DNA of 34,959 bases, taken from Silvibacterium sp. Its GTDB lineage: Bacteria; Acidobacteriota; Terriglobia; Terriglobales; Acidobacteriaceae. How positions within the stretch are numbered: position 1 is the stretch's first letter; every line of letters starts with the position of its first letter. The notes beneath the pieces are model-generated. The model did not search any database. It saw only the letters and a program-made list of their open reading frames with translations, and was not told where the DNA came from. Location of the stretch: positions 1 through 34,959 of the forward strand of contig JASHRS010000263.1 in the NCBI GenBank assembly GCA_030037215.1. Direction: 5' to 3'. This document shows positions 18,501 to 26,964 of the stretch, piece by piece. Both the position numbers and the translations under genes were made by a program.

Positions 18501-19011
18501 TCCCCGTGATTACTCCAGGAACAAGGAATGGCAAGGCATAGAAGTTGCGTGACAGCAGGGGAAGATCCGTAATGTCCTGCGTTTCGAGAACAGCTCCTGT
18601 CTCTGAGCTTTGCGTTTGTAGCATCGTAGGTGCCTGCGTAACGATCACAGTTGTGCTCGCCGCACCGGGCTTAAGCTGGAAGTTCAGCAGCAATTTCTGA
18701 TCGATTACCAGATTGGCATTCTCCGCTATGCCCGTCTCGAATCCCTGCACCGAGGCCGTTACTTTGTACATGCCCGGCGTGACATTCAGAATTATGTACT
18801 CGCCAACTGCATTCGTCTGCGCATGAAACTTTACGCCTTTATTCACATCCGTTGCTGTGACAGTAGCGTTTGGAATAACTGCACCTGTGCTGTCAGTTAC
18901 TTGTCCAGTAATCGATCCGGTGGTCGCCTGAGCGCCTGCACGGCTGGCAGGGTAAACCAGGATCGAGAGGATTGCGCAGAGGCCAAGAAATTTTGACACA
19001 TTATTTTTCAT
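15577..19011 (-). CDS. Oar-like TonB-dependent receptor with N-terminal carboxypeptidase-regulatory-like domain
   Basis: 1144 aa; signal peptide; ATTGSITGQVTDSTGAVIPNATVTATDVNKGVKFHAQTNAVGEYIILNVTPGMYKVTASVQGFET, plug region (SISVNGNREYGNSIQIDGVESTTN) and a beta-barrel C-terminus (IAQIAGKFIF). Confidence 0.93.
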   Translation of the reverse strand: MKNNVSKFLGLCAILSILVYPASRAGAQATTGSITGQVTDSTGAVIPNATVTATDVNKGVKFHAQTNAVGEYIILNVTPGMYKVTASVQGFETGIAENANLVIDQKLLLNFQLKPGAASTTVIVTQAPTMLQTQSSETGAVLETQDITDLPLLSRNFYALPFLVPGVITGNGSINSFSISVNGNREYGNSIQIDGVESTTNRTQDITVVPSVDSVQEFKVATSSYNAEFGSSGGAVVSIQTKAGTNKFHGDAYEFFRPNFTAARPYGFGATEPPSVLKQHNYGGTLGGPIIRNKAFFFGSYERTQQTNAYTYLDATPPLNQISFLPDGSADLSQMVDPFAGLYGAPAGLKVNIFDPNVSYACYGGCSQQFAGNIIPANRVSNAGKNTLLNFFPKPNLPGTDNGWFNNFFVDSPTTYTQNQIDARYDENISDKDKIYLTYHYFNSNQLVTDPYHGATVVPGGGDADQANKEDVEGQTVSLTYTRVFTPTALNEFRFGYSSYDENLYSLLNGTDYSTKYGVGNITVPGYPATVGYPQIYMGTGYLAGGSTYKPYHVSDNNYSIVDNFTWSSIPRHEFKFGEEYRGLRSHPVFSLFPTGFEYYGSYGFSQTSDPTYSYYVSGAAFPNGGSDVADLLLGLPFDVDIGLQLTQPHTSSWYLGLYAQDTFKMSPKLTLNYGIRYEFSAPYVESNNYEANFDVASGDILVAGRGGNSRSLMESRMNDFAPRIGFSYLLNDKTVVRGGYGIFYSPENDGREDFLTQNNPFAEQAVYTNYWYDGPPYEYVLDTGVPRNTAINIPSSGRIDPATLSDGNLETTYAVDPHLKTGSSQQFNLAVQRELSTNLSLEVAYVGSLGRNLSYQIGNINANPYDSSNNYNNLITPNLGKIQYLSDYGDMSYNGLQVKFTKRESRNLSFLLSYTYSHDLDNGPAPFNLGHYNNNEPQNPYNLGAEWASSDNDVRHNFVFSGLYRLPFGRGQRFFPNWNRTTNLLLGGWQLNSIYNMRTGTPVNVVRGNNPSSVLPGLRPDVIGDPVIPRDKRTLLHYFNTAAFTSTPFDCSTPTSITCNAPGDASRNLLYGPGYINLDSSLFKTFAWNERYNLELRLELFNTFNTPHFDNPNADEGSQSNFGEITGTFGNQRIAQIAGKFIF

Positions 19012-19150
19012 AATTTGCTGTCCTTAACTTGAGAATCGCTGACCAAATCCTGCAGTGGCGGTATCATTGCCGGTCGGAACGTAAGACCACAGGTACAGCG
19101 GCAGATTTAATACACTTTTGAGTAAACGAATTCTCGAACGTGACAAAGCT

Positions 19151-19180
19151 ACCCCTTTGATTCTGCAGTTGTCAAGGGGT
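19151..19180. promoter_or_regulatory. Inverted repeat in the leader of the TonB receptor gene
   Basis: ACCCCTT (19151-19157) and AAGGGGT (19174-19180) flank a CTGCAG core; on the minus strand a TTGACA -35-like hexamer lies inside the dyad. Confidence 0.35.
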
Positions 19181-19365
19181 TTTGCCAGTTTCCCAGCGTC
19201 ATCATTCGCGTTGCAAAGCACATGCACCAATTCGGCGTTTAAGCCAATTTTTAGAATTGGCCTAGGCCGCCTCTTCGCAAGAGTCTCCAAGACGCAGTGC
19301 GTTAGGTAAATGATTTCTCAAATTCACTAAGATTAAGTGGCAAACGAAACATGAACCTGGTTTGT

Positions 19366-20946
19366 CTAGGAAAAAGTGGCTCGTGTTGCGATGTTTCGCA
19401 GCTCCGGAAGAATATCCCCTAAAGCAACCGAGGGCGCATCTCTTTTCCCCAATGCAAAATACAGTCGGCGATAAAGCTGAAAGAGGCGATTGTAAACAGC
19501 CTGGGCATGGGGTCGAGGCAGATAGATTCGGAAGGGCAGGCAGACCTTTGCCTGAGCATCTTCTATCGTTGCAAACGCATCGGCTGCGAGCAGGGCAAAA
19601 ATGCTGGAACCCAGGCTGGTCGGAACTCCATCAGGCACAAGCACGGGTTTGCCCAGTACGTCAGCATATACCTGGTTTAAGACAGCATTATTCTGGGGAA
19701 TTCCTCCGGCGTTGATGACACGCTGCAATGGAACGCCATACTCCTCCATGCGCTCGAGAATAATTCGCGTATGAAGTGCCGTACCTTCGATAGCTGCATA
19801 CAGTTCATCCTGCGCAGTGTGGATAAGGTTCCACCCCAGCGTAACCCCGCTCAATTCGGGATTTACAAGGATGGTACGATCGCCATTGTCCCAACTCATC
19901 CGAAGCAGCCCTGTCTGCCCGGCGCGGTAGCGTTCCAACCCACGTGAAAGCTCCGCTATGCTGGTATCGGCGCGACGCGCTATAGCATCGAAAATGTCGC
20001 CGGTTGCGGAAAGTCCAGCTTCTACTCCGGTATAGGCAGGATGCACGCTGCCCGGGACGACTCCGCAGACGCCCGGAACAAGCGTGGGCGCTTTTTGCAT
20101 GGCTATGATGCATGTCGAAGTGCCGACGACGTTGACGGCATCGCCTTCGTGGCAACCCGCTCCGATAGCGTCCCAATGGGCATCAAATGCGCCGACTGGA
20201 ATCGGAATGCCGGAGCGCATGCCCAGACGCTCGGCCCATTCTGGTGCAAGATGGCCAGCCAGTTTGTCGGAAGTGAGATACTCACCCCCGAGCTTTTCGC
20301 GCACCCCATCGAATAACGGATCGAGCTTCGAGAGGAACTCCTGTGGTGGCAGCCCTCCCCAACGTGGATTCCAAAGCCACTTGTGGCCCATGGCGCAGAC
20401 GCTGCGTGTGACAGCACGAGGGTCGCGTATGCCGCAGAGCGTGGAGGCTACCATATCGCAGTTCTCAAGTGCAGTGGCGAACCGGCTACGCTTTTCAGGG
20501 TTGTGGCGTAGCCAATGCAGAAGTTTGGCGAATCCCCATTCGTGGGAGTAGACACCGCCACACCACTGAATTGCTTCGAGGTTCTCAGCATGGGCGAGTT
20601 CGGTAATTTCCCGAGCCTCTTCCTTGGCGCGATGATCGCACCACAGATAGTAGTCATCGAGGGGCTGCAGTTGAGCGTCAACAGGAATAACGCTGGAGCC
20701 GGTTGTATCGAGGGCGATTGCCTGTACGGCTTCCCCGGAAACACCGGATTCTTTCAGCGCCTTGCGGGCAGCCTGAGCAAGCGCATCCATCTGATCGTTA
20801 TGCGACTGAGTGGCATAGTCGGGATCATCGCGGCGACGCTTAAGAAGGTACTCCGCTGAAGCTGTAGCAAGTCGCCCACATTCACTATCAAGCAGCGTGA
20901 CCCGTACGCTTAACGTTCCAAAATCAACACCGGCGACAATGGCCAT
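19366..20946 (-). CDS. araB: Ribulokinase (FGGY family)
   Basis: 526 aa; MAIVAGVDFGTLSVRVTLLD, LDTTGSSVIPVD, GAFDAHWDAIGAG, GTSTCIIAM, VINAGGIPQNNAVLNQVYADVLGKPV. Confidence 0.93.
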   Translation of the reverse strand: MAIVAGVDFGTLSVRVTLLDSECGRLATASAEYLLKRRRDDPDYATQSHNDQMDALAQAARKALKESGVSGEAVQAIALDTTGSSVIPVDAQLQPLDDYYLWCDHRAKEEAREITELAHAENLEAIQWCGGVYSHEWGFAKLLHWLRHNPEKRSRFATALENCDMVASTLCGIRDPRAVTRSVCAMGHKWLWNPRWGGLPPQEFLSKLDPLFDGVREKLGGEYLTSDKLAGHLAPEWAERLGMRSGIPIPVGAFDAHWDAIGAGCHEGDAVNVVGTSTCIIAMQKAPTLVPGVCGVVPGSVHPAYTGVEAGLSATGDIFDAIARRADTSIAELSRGLERYRAGQTGLLRMSWDNGDRTILVNPELSGVTLGWNLIHTAQDELYAAIEGTALHTRIILERMEEYGVPLQRVINAGGIPQNNAVLNQVYADVLGKPVLVPDGVPTSLGSSIFALLAADAFATIEDAQAKVCLPFRIYLPRPHAQAVYNRLFQLYRRLYFALGKRDAPSVALGDILPELRNIATRATFS

Positions 20947-20955
20947 TGGAAAGAT

Positions 20956-21648
20956 TCAGCTCCCTTGGCCGTATGTGGCTTTCGCGCCATGCTTGCGGTA
21001 GTAGTGACGATCTTGCAGGGGCTGCGAGATTGGAGTACATGCGGCATTTAATGTAGTCGTGTGGTATGCCATTCGAGCGACCGCTTCAAGAAGCACCGCA
21101 TTGTGCGCGGCGCTCATGGCAGTAGTGCCCCAGGCAAAGGGTCCGTGGCCGGCCACAAGTACGGCTGGCGTTGCAAGAGGATCGATATTGCGGAACCGGC
21201 GCACGATGGCTTTGCCAGTGTTCAGAACGTAGTCACCCTCGATTTCTTCTTGCGTTAGCTCATCTGTAACCGGGATTTCACCGTAAAAGTAATCCGCGTG
21301 CGTGGTGCCGTATGGAGGAATGCTTCTGCCGGCCTGTGCCCACGCAGTAGCGAATTCTGAATGCGTGTGCACAACCCCGCCAATGGAGGGAAATTCTTTG
21401 TAGAGCAGCAGATGGGTAGCAAGGTCAGACGACGGCTTGAGCGAGCCTTCGACGATATTGCCATCCATGTCGACAAGCACAATGTCTTCGGAATTCATCT
21501 GCTCGTAGGAGACCCCGCTGGGTTTGATGGCCACCAGGCCTCTGCTACGGTCGATGCCGCTGGCATTGCCGAACGTGAACAGGACAAGTCCACTGCGGAC
21601 CAGCTCAAGGTTGGCTTCCAGAACCTGCTCTTTCAGTTCGATCGGCAA
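20956..21648 (-). CDS. araD: L-ribulose-5-phosphate 4-epimerase (class II aldolase family)
   Basis: FTFGNASGIDRSRGLVAIKPSGVSYEQM, GGVVHTHSEFATAWAQAGRSIPPYGTTHADYFYGEIPVT, GHGPFAWG. Start placed at a TTG (21648) preceded by an AAAGGAAG ribosome-binding site; gives 230 aa. Confidence 0.92.
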   Translation of the reverse strand: MPIELKEQVLEANLELVRSGLVLFTFGNASGIDRSRGLVAIKPSGVSYEQMNSEDIVLVDMDGNIVEGSLKPSSDLATHLLLYKEFPSIGGVVHTHSEFATAWAQAGRSIPPYGTTHADYFYGEIPVTDELTQEEIEGDYVLNTGKAIVRRFRNIDPLATPAVLVAGHGPFAWGTTAMSAAHNAVLLEAVARMAYHTTTLNAACTPISQPLQDRHYYRKHGAKATYGQGS

Positions 21649-21702
21649 GAGGCTTCCTTTAATAAGAGTTCGCGAGAAAACATTTACTTCGGATACAATC
21701 GG

Positions 21703-21732
21703 AGCATAGTGGCGGAGTAAATTTCCTGTCAA
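21703..21732 (-). promoter_or_regulatory. Candidate sigma-70-type promoter of araD-araB
   Basis: Minus strand TTGACA (complement 21727-21732), 18 bp, TATGCT (complement 21703-21708). Confidence 0.6.
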
Positions 21733-21759
21733 GTGAACCTGCCGCGCGGCGGTTTGCTG

Positions 21760-21769
21760 TTCACGTGAA
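21760..21769. promoter_or_regulatory. Candidate LacI-family operator
   Basis: Perfect palindrome TTCACGTGAA in the divergent araD/lacI-type intergenic region, 18 bp before the regulator start; a GTGAAC half site lies at 21733-21738. Confidence 0.4.
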
Positions 21770-21787
21770 GAAACAAGGATAGATTCA

Positions 21788-22867
21788 ATGGCCCGGGCCA
21801 AACGAAACAGGACAGCACAACGCAGACCGGATATTCATGCAGTAGCACGTCACGCGAAGGTCTCCATTGCGACGGTCTCGCGTACGATCAACAAAGTGCC
21901 GACTGTCGACCCTAAGCTGGCTCAGAGAGTCTGGAAGGCGATCGAGGACTTAGGATTTTCGCCGAATACCCAGGCGCGCACGCTAGTTTCGGGAAAGAGC
22001 CGCCTACTGGGCCTGATTGTGTCTGAGATCACAAACCCGTTCTTTCCGGAACTGATTCAGGGATTTGAAGAAGTGGCAGTAGAAAACGGATACGAGATTC
22101 TGATCGGCTCTACAAATTATGATCCGCGCCGAATGGAAATCTGCATTCAGAGAATGCTGGAGCGAAAAGTTGATGGCGTTGCGGTGATGACATTTGGAAT
22201 CGAAACACCTTTACTCGATCGTCTTGCCGCCCGCGACGTTCCGCTTGTTTTTGTAGACAACTGCCCGAAGGGCTTTCTTTTCAGCTCGATCGAAGTCGAC
22301 TATTTTCATGGCATACGTGAAGGGGTGCAACATCTGGCGGTTCTGGGACATCGGAAGATCGGATTTATTAGCGGCCCGCTTCATCTTTATTCATCTCAGG
22401 CTCGGCAAAAAGCATTTCTGAGAGCTTTGGCCGAAGTTGGACTGGAAGTTCACCCGGAATGGCTGCGAGAGGGGAACCATACGTTGGAGGGCGGCATTGC
22501 CGCCATGAAAGATACCTTGCGCGCCGCGGACTTGCCTACGGCAATCATGTGTTCAAACGATATGACCGCGATCGGCGTCCTTCATGCTCTATATGGCACT
22601 GGATATAAAGTGCCGCAGGATTTTTCCGTAATTGGCTTTGACGACGTGAATATTGCCCAATTCATGCTTCCACCGTTGACTTCGGTCATGATGTCGCGGC
22701 GTGAGCTGGCACGATGTGCGGTGATGGCACTGCGTGATCATCTGGAACCACAGGCTTCGGCACAACAGCGCTACGGGGTAACAACCAGGCTAACGGTGAG
22801 GCAATCTACTGGTTATCCGCGACAGAAGGCAAGACCGGCAAGCCTTCCAAAGGCATCCGCTCGATAG
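21788..22867 (+). CDS. LacI-family transcriptional regulator
   Basis: 359 aa; HTH DIHAVARHAKVSIATVSRTINKVPTVDPKLAQRVWKAIEDLGFSPNTQARTLVSGKSRLLGLIVSEITNPFFPELIQG; periplasmic-binding-like domain to the C-terminus. Confidence 0.95.
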   Translation: MARAKRNRTAQRRPDIHAVARHAKVSIATVSRTINKVPTVDPKLAQRVWKAIEDLGFSPNTQARTLVSGKSRLLGLIVSEITNPFFPELIQGFEEVAVENGYEILIGSTNYDPRRMEICIQRMLERKVDGVAVMTFGIETPLLDRLAARDVPLVFVDNCPKGFLFSSIEVDYFHGIREGVQHLAVLGHRKIGFISGPLHLYSSQARQKAFLRALAEVGLEVHPEWLREGNHTLEGGIAAMKDTLRAADLPTAIMCSNDMTAIGVLHALYGTGYKVPQDFSVIGFDDVNIAQFMLPPLTSVMMSRRELARCAVMALRDHLEPQASAQQRYGVTTRLTVRQSTGYPRQKARPASLPKASAR

Positions 22868-22955
22868 AAAGCCATGCTGACAGAAAAGCCAGGAGGCACC
22901 TATTAAGCACAGCGATCGTCCAGAAAACCTCATTCGCGCAGGAGAAGCGAGCAAA

Positions 22956-24605
22956 TCAACTGCCCAGCGACGCTTTCAGATAGGCGAGTAGAGCATCTCC
23001 ACGAGGAGTTCCGTAGCCTGTACAGGCATTCCAACCCTTGCCAGCGCGATACAAGCCGTTGTCTCCTTTGAGCACTGGCCGTAAAGCGGTGGCACAGTCT
23101 CTGCCGAGTCGATAGATGTGCGGGTGAAGATGCCCACAACGCCGGCCAAGGGCTTGATTGAGTCTGGCGATTAGCGCAGCCCACATGGGAGCCACGGAAC
23201 TGGTGCCAGCAGAGGTGAAGGTCCGCCCTGCGATCATCATTTCGCATCCATAACGTGGGTCAGCTAATCCGGCTACATCAGGTACTCCACGGCCAGGCTT
23301 GCCTCTGGATCTATTGGGAACATGCGCGTCTTGTTGCCATGCCGGCAGAGGGAAAAGCTTGCTCACTCCGCCGCCGGATATACCTTTGATGCCGAAATGT
23401 GTTGCATTCCACACGACTTCTTCGCTGATGCCCTTTGCGCCAATCTTTCCACTGGTTCCACCACAGCCGAGACAATGAGGACTGCTGGCGGGATAGTTAA
23501 CCGACGGCTCCCCGTCCGCCGATCCATTGAGCGCGCCGGCATCACCTGACGAGGCGCATACGGTTATTCCTAGATGTGCAGCCTCGCAAAGCACGCCTTC
23601 CACGGCTTTCAACTCGGCGCTCGAGAGAGTGTGCTCCGGCATGCTCCAACTGATGGAGAGAACCCCGGGCCGATGACGCTCGTCATGCACAGCGCAGCTG
23701 ATGGCATGGTAGAGCCCTTGTTCATCGCTTGACGCAAAATAGACGACGATGTGCGCAGCGGGTGCAAGCGCAGCAAGAATCTCAAGATCCATGGTTACTT
23801 CAGCGGTGCACTGTGCGGCAACGAACGGATCGCTCTGCACCGTCTTCGCGGCGAGGGTGAGCGTACCGCTGATCACATCCAGAAACTCGTTAACGGAGCG
23901 GTGACTCGCTGGCCTGTTGGCGCCACTACCTACCTTGACGACGGTGATGCGTGGCACAGCTACTCGGTTGTGCGCGCAGAATTGCTCGATGTCCTTGAGG
24001 TGGAATCCGCCGCCGAATTCAATGAGTCCGATGGTTTGGCTGGAGCCATCGAACTTTGGCGGAAAGTGGTACGCGCGGCTAAGGTCCTGCATGCGCGCCG
24101 ATGTCGCGTGACAAGGCACCGCCGAGCTTCGGCGCGGCCATGCGTGCCGCAGACTATGCAGTCCTATCACAGCTTCGACTATTCTGTTCCATCCCTCCGG
24201 AGTATGGAGCGGATGTACGGGAGCGAAAAATGTATGACCATCGAGCTCGAACTCCTCGAACCGGGTCTTGAAAGCTCGCTCTATATTAGCCGCGCTACCC
24301 GCGAGCCGCATGCTGCGCCGATCCGCAGCCGCTTCCATGATATCGAGGTTGAATTTCCGGGCGAAAGATTCAATGAGTTCGATCGCTCCCCTGATGACTC
24401 CATAGTTCTGCCGCAGTTCTGCGTGCCTCAGCTGTGATTGCTGGTGAGCAGAGGCTTTGCCGCGTTTGTGAGCTGATAACTGGGAATGTGCCGATGGGAG
24501 GGGAGCCTTTGGCGCAAAAACTACGGTGAAGCTGATGCGGTGGCTGGGATCAAGCCGACCAACATGGAAAGCTGCCCTGGGGATCGTGATATCTTTCAGG
24601 ACCAA
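22956..24605 (-). CDS. S53 family peptidase (sedolisin/kumamolisin-like) with propeptide
   Basis: 549 aa; propeptide-like N-terminus (RFEEFELDGHTFFAP), AEVTMDLEILAALAP (Glu-xxx-Asp), VCASSGDAGALNG, TSAGTSSVAPMWAALIARLN catalytic Ser, C-terminal GTPRGDALL. TTG start is uncertain. Confidence 0.88.
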   Translation of the reverse strand: MVLKDITIPRAAFHVGRLDPSHRISFTVVFAPKAPLPSAHSQLSAHKRGKASAHQQSQLRHAELRQNYGVIRGAIELIESFARKFNLDIMEAAADRRSMRLAGSAANIERAFKTRFEEFELDGHTFFAPVHPLHTPEGWNRIVEAVIGLHSLRHAWPRRSSAVPCHATSARMQDLSRAYHFPPKFDGSSQTIGLIEFGGGFHLKDIEQFCAHNRVAVPRITVVKVGSGANRPASHRSVNEFLDVISGTLTLAAKTVQSDPFVAAQCTAEVTMDLEILAALAPAAHIVVYFASSDEQGLYHAISCAVHDERHRPGVLSISWSMPEHTLSSAELKAVEGVLCEAAHLGITVCASSGDAGALNGSADGEPSVNYPASSPHCLGCGGTSGKIGAKGISEEVVWNATHFGIKGISGGGVSKLFPLPAWQQDAHVPNRSRGKPGRGVPDVAGLADPRYGCEMMIAGRTFTSAGTSSVAPMWAALIARLNQALGRRCGHLHPHIYRLGRDCATALRPVLKGDNGLYRAGKGWNACTGYGTPRGDALLAYLKASLGS

Positions 24606-24645
24606 ATGATTTCTCGCTCAGAATGGGAACGATTTGGTGTTGCTC

Positions 24646-26964
24646 TTAGACCTCGAATTTCTCCCAGAGCGAGCGGGTATGCTGCAGCAGGCTCTCAAAG
24701 CCTGAATGGTGCCGAACATTTGCCAGCAGTGGGTCCCAACGCCTGATCATAGGATAATTCACGAAACCCTTGTTGACGGCTTTCTGAAGCCATGCGAATG
24801 CAAGGTCATGCTTCTTCAGCAACGAATAACACTCGGCCAGTACCCAGGTATAGTGCGGATCGCGCGAGGTGATCTCCTCGAAGTCTGGCGTGCAGAGATG
24901 TTCGACGGCAGGTGCATCTCCACGGAGAGCGGCCGTCATGATACCGCCAAGCCGGCAGAAATAATGATCTCCGCATTGGCGCTGCAATGCTTCGAACTGT
25001 GCAATCGTCTCTTCTGTACGACCGTCAAGGGCGAGCGCCTGACCGCGAAAGAACAGAAGCATGGCGTTGGTTGGATCCAGCCTGATTGCATCATCGAAGG
25101 ACGGGAGCGAGTCCGCAAATTCCCCGGCCATGACCGATATCAGGCCAGGCACAAACCTGTATGTTGGCGTGAGCGGATCAATCTCCATGATCCTGCGCGC
25201 TAACGGCATCACTGCATGAGCCTTTCCGCTCAACGCGCAGATGGCTGAGTACCAGCTCAGGCTGTCGGAGTCATTCGGGTCAGCGGCAAGAGAGCGCTTA
25301 AGCAGCAGCGCCGACTCCTGCATATTGCCCTCCTGCAGGCTGATCAGCCCCTTCAGCCTGAGGACATGTGCAGACGTAGGTTCCAGCTCGGCTGCTTCGG
25401 CCGCGCATTTCCTCGCACGAATAAGATGTTCCGGGTCGGAGCTGATGCCGGCATTCACATACTGCCAATAGACCTGACCCCTGGTAGAGAGCAGCAGAGC
25501 ATTTCTTCCTACTACACGCTCGCCCATTTCAAGATACTCAAGAGCGCGGTCGAGTCCTTCGCGCGAATAGTTCAGAATTTCGTGCTTGGCTTTTACGTAA
25601 AATTGAACGGCGCGCGCGTCGGGCAGCGCACGAGCTTCAAGTTGCCGCTTCTCCTCCGGGCTGAGGGTCACCTTTAATGCTGCAACGATCTGCCTGGAGA
25701 TAGTCTCCTGAATAGTAAAGATATCTTCCGTCGTTCCGCGGTATTTGTCGCCCCAAACCAAGGAGTCGCTACGCGGATCGACCAACTGCGCGGTCACGCG
25801 TATGACTCTCCCGCCCTCTTTCTTTGCTGTCTCTCCTGAGGGCCCCAACCGCACTGTCCCTCGCAGAACGTAGCGGACGCCGAGTTCGTCGGCAAGTTGT
25901 GCCAGCGACTGAGTCGAATTTTTCAGCCGCATGGACGATGTACTGGAGATCGTACGTAGCGAGTGCACACCGGAGAGATCTGTAATGATCTCATCGGTGA
26001 GACCGTCGCAAAAATCCAGCGCTTCCTCATCCTGCTCTGCGGTAGTAAATGGAAGAACCAATATCGATCTATCCCTCGATGCTGCGGCCATCCGCAACTC
26101 TTCAGGCACAGCGAACTTTTGCGTGGTGCGGAACAGATGGCCTTCGGAAGGCGAGCGGAGGGCGTCAAGAAATTCACCAGCAGTCTGAAATCGCCGCTGA
26201 ATCTCCTTGTCCAGAGCTCTTTCGATCACTTCTTCCAGATGAACAGGGATTTGAGAGCCATACTCCCGAAGACGTTTGGGCCGTTTCTGGAGAATTCCCT
26301 CAAAAACGCCATAGGAGCTTTCGGCTGAAAACGGATGTGCTCCAGACAGCATTTCATAGAGCACGACGCCGGAAGACCATAAGTCCGTCCGCGGGTCGAG
26401 CGTCTTGCAAAGAACCTGTTCGGGAGACATATAACTAACGGTACCGATCATCTCCCCGGTCGCCGTGAGCCCCTGGCTCCCTCCGATATCTTTTGCGAGG
26501 CCGAAGTCCACGATTTTCACGACGCCGTTCTCGCAGATCATCAGGTTTGCTGGCTTAACGTCGCGATGAATCACGCCACGTGCATGGGCGTGTTCGAGTC
26601 CGGACAGGAGCTGCCCGGCAATGTCCATGGCCAAGTCAGGATCAAGAGGTCCATTCTTCAACTTTTGAGCCAGCGTCTCCCCATGGTAGAAGGCCATGAC
26701 GATGACGACTTCTTCGCCGGGGAGTTCCTCAACCTGATAAATGCTGCAGATATTGGGATGGTCGAGTTGTGATGCGGCTCGTGCTTCCTGGATCAGCCGC
26801 GCACGGGAAGTTGCGCTTCCGTTGGTAGCTGGAGACAGTGATTTCAGTGCAACGAAGCGCATCAGCCGCGTGTCCTTTGCTTTCCAGACAACGCCCATGC
26901 CCCCGGAGCCGATGCGCTCAAGAACCTCATAGTGCGCAATCCTCGACCCCTCAAGCGCCGGCAT
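24646..26964 (-). CDS. Serine/threonine protein kinase with TolB-like domain and TPR repeats
   Basis: YEVLERIGSGGMGVVWKAKD, GVIHRDVKPANLM, VDFGLAKDI, SYMSPEQ; central SILVLPF..CDGLTDEIITDLS..VRYVLRGTVR; C-terminal TPR-like repeats. ATG at 26964 chosen over the ORF-track start (27030); overlaps the upstream gene by 14 bp. Confidence 0.93.
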   Translation of the reverse strand: MPALEGSRIAHYEVLERIGSGGMGVVWKAKDTRLMRFVALKSLSPATNGSATSRARLIQEARAASQLDHPNICSIYQVEELPGEEVVIVMAFYHGETLAQKLKNGPLDPDLAMDIAGQLLSGLEHAHARGVIHRDVKPANLMICENGVVKIVDFGLAKDIGGSQGLTATGEMIGTVSYMSPEQVLCKTLDPRTDLWSSGVVLYEMLSGAHPFSAESSYGVFEGILQKRPKRLREYGSQIPVHLEEVIERALDKEIQRRFQTAGEFLDALRSPSEGHLFRTTQKFAVPEELRMAAASRDRSILVLPFTTAEQDEEALDFCDGLTDEIITDLSGVHSLRTISSTSSMRLKNSTQSLAQLADELGVRYVLRGTVRLGPSGETAKKEGGRVIRVTAQLVDPRSDSLVWGDKYRGTTEDIFTIQETISRQIVAALKVTLSPEEKRQLEARALPDARAVQFYVKAKHEILNYSREGLDRALEYLEMGERVVGRNALLLSTRGQVYWQYVNAGISSDPEHLIRARKCAAEAAELEPTSAHVLRLKGLISLQEGNMQESALLLKRSLAADPNDSDSLSWYSAICALSGKAHAVMPLARRIMEIDPLTPTYRFVPGLISVMAGEFADSLPSFDDAIRLDPTNAMLLFFRGQALALDGRTEETIAQFEALQRQCGDHYFCRLGGIMTAALRGDAPAVEHLCTPDFEEITSRDPHYTWVLAECYSLLKKHDLAFAWLQKAVNKGFVNYPMIRRWDPLLANVRHHSGFESLLQHTRSLWEKFEV

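Noticed and set aside
23751-24437. 228-aa plus-strand ORF
   Set aside because: Antisense to the S53 peptidase; no recognisable family.
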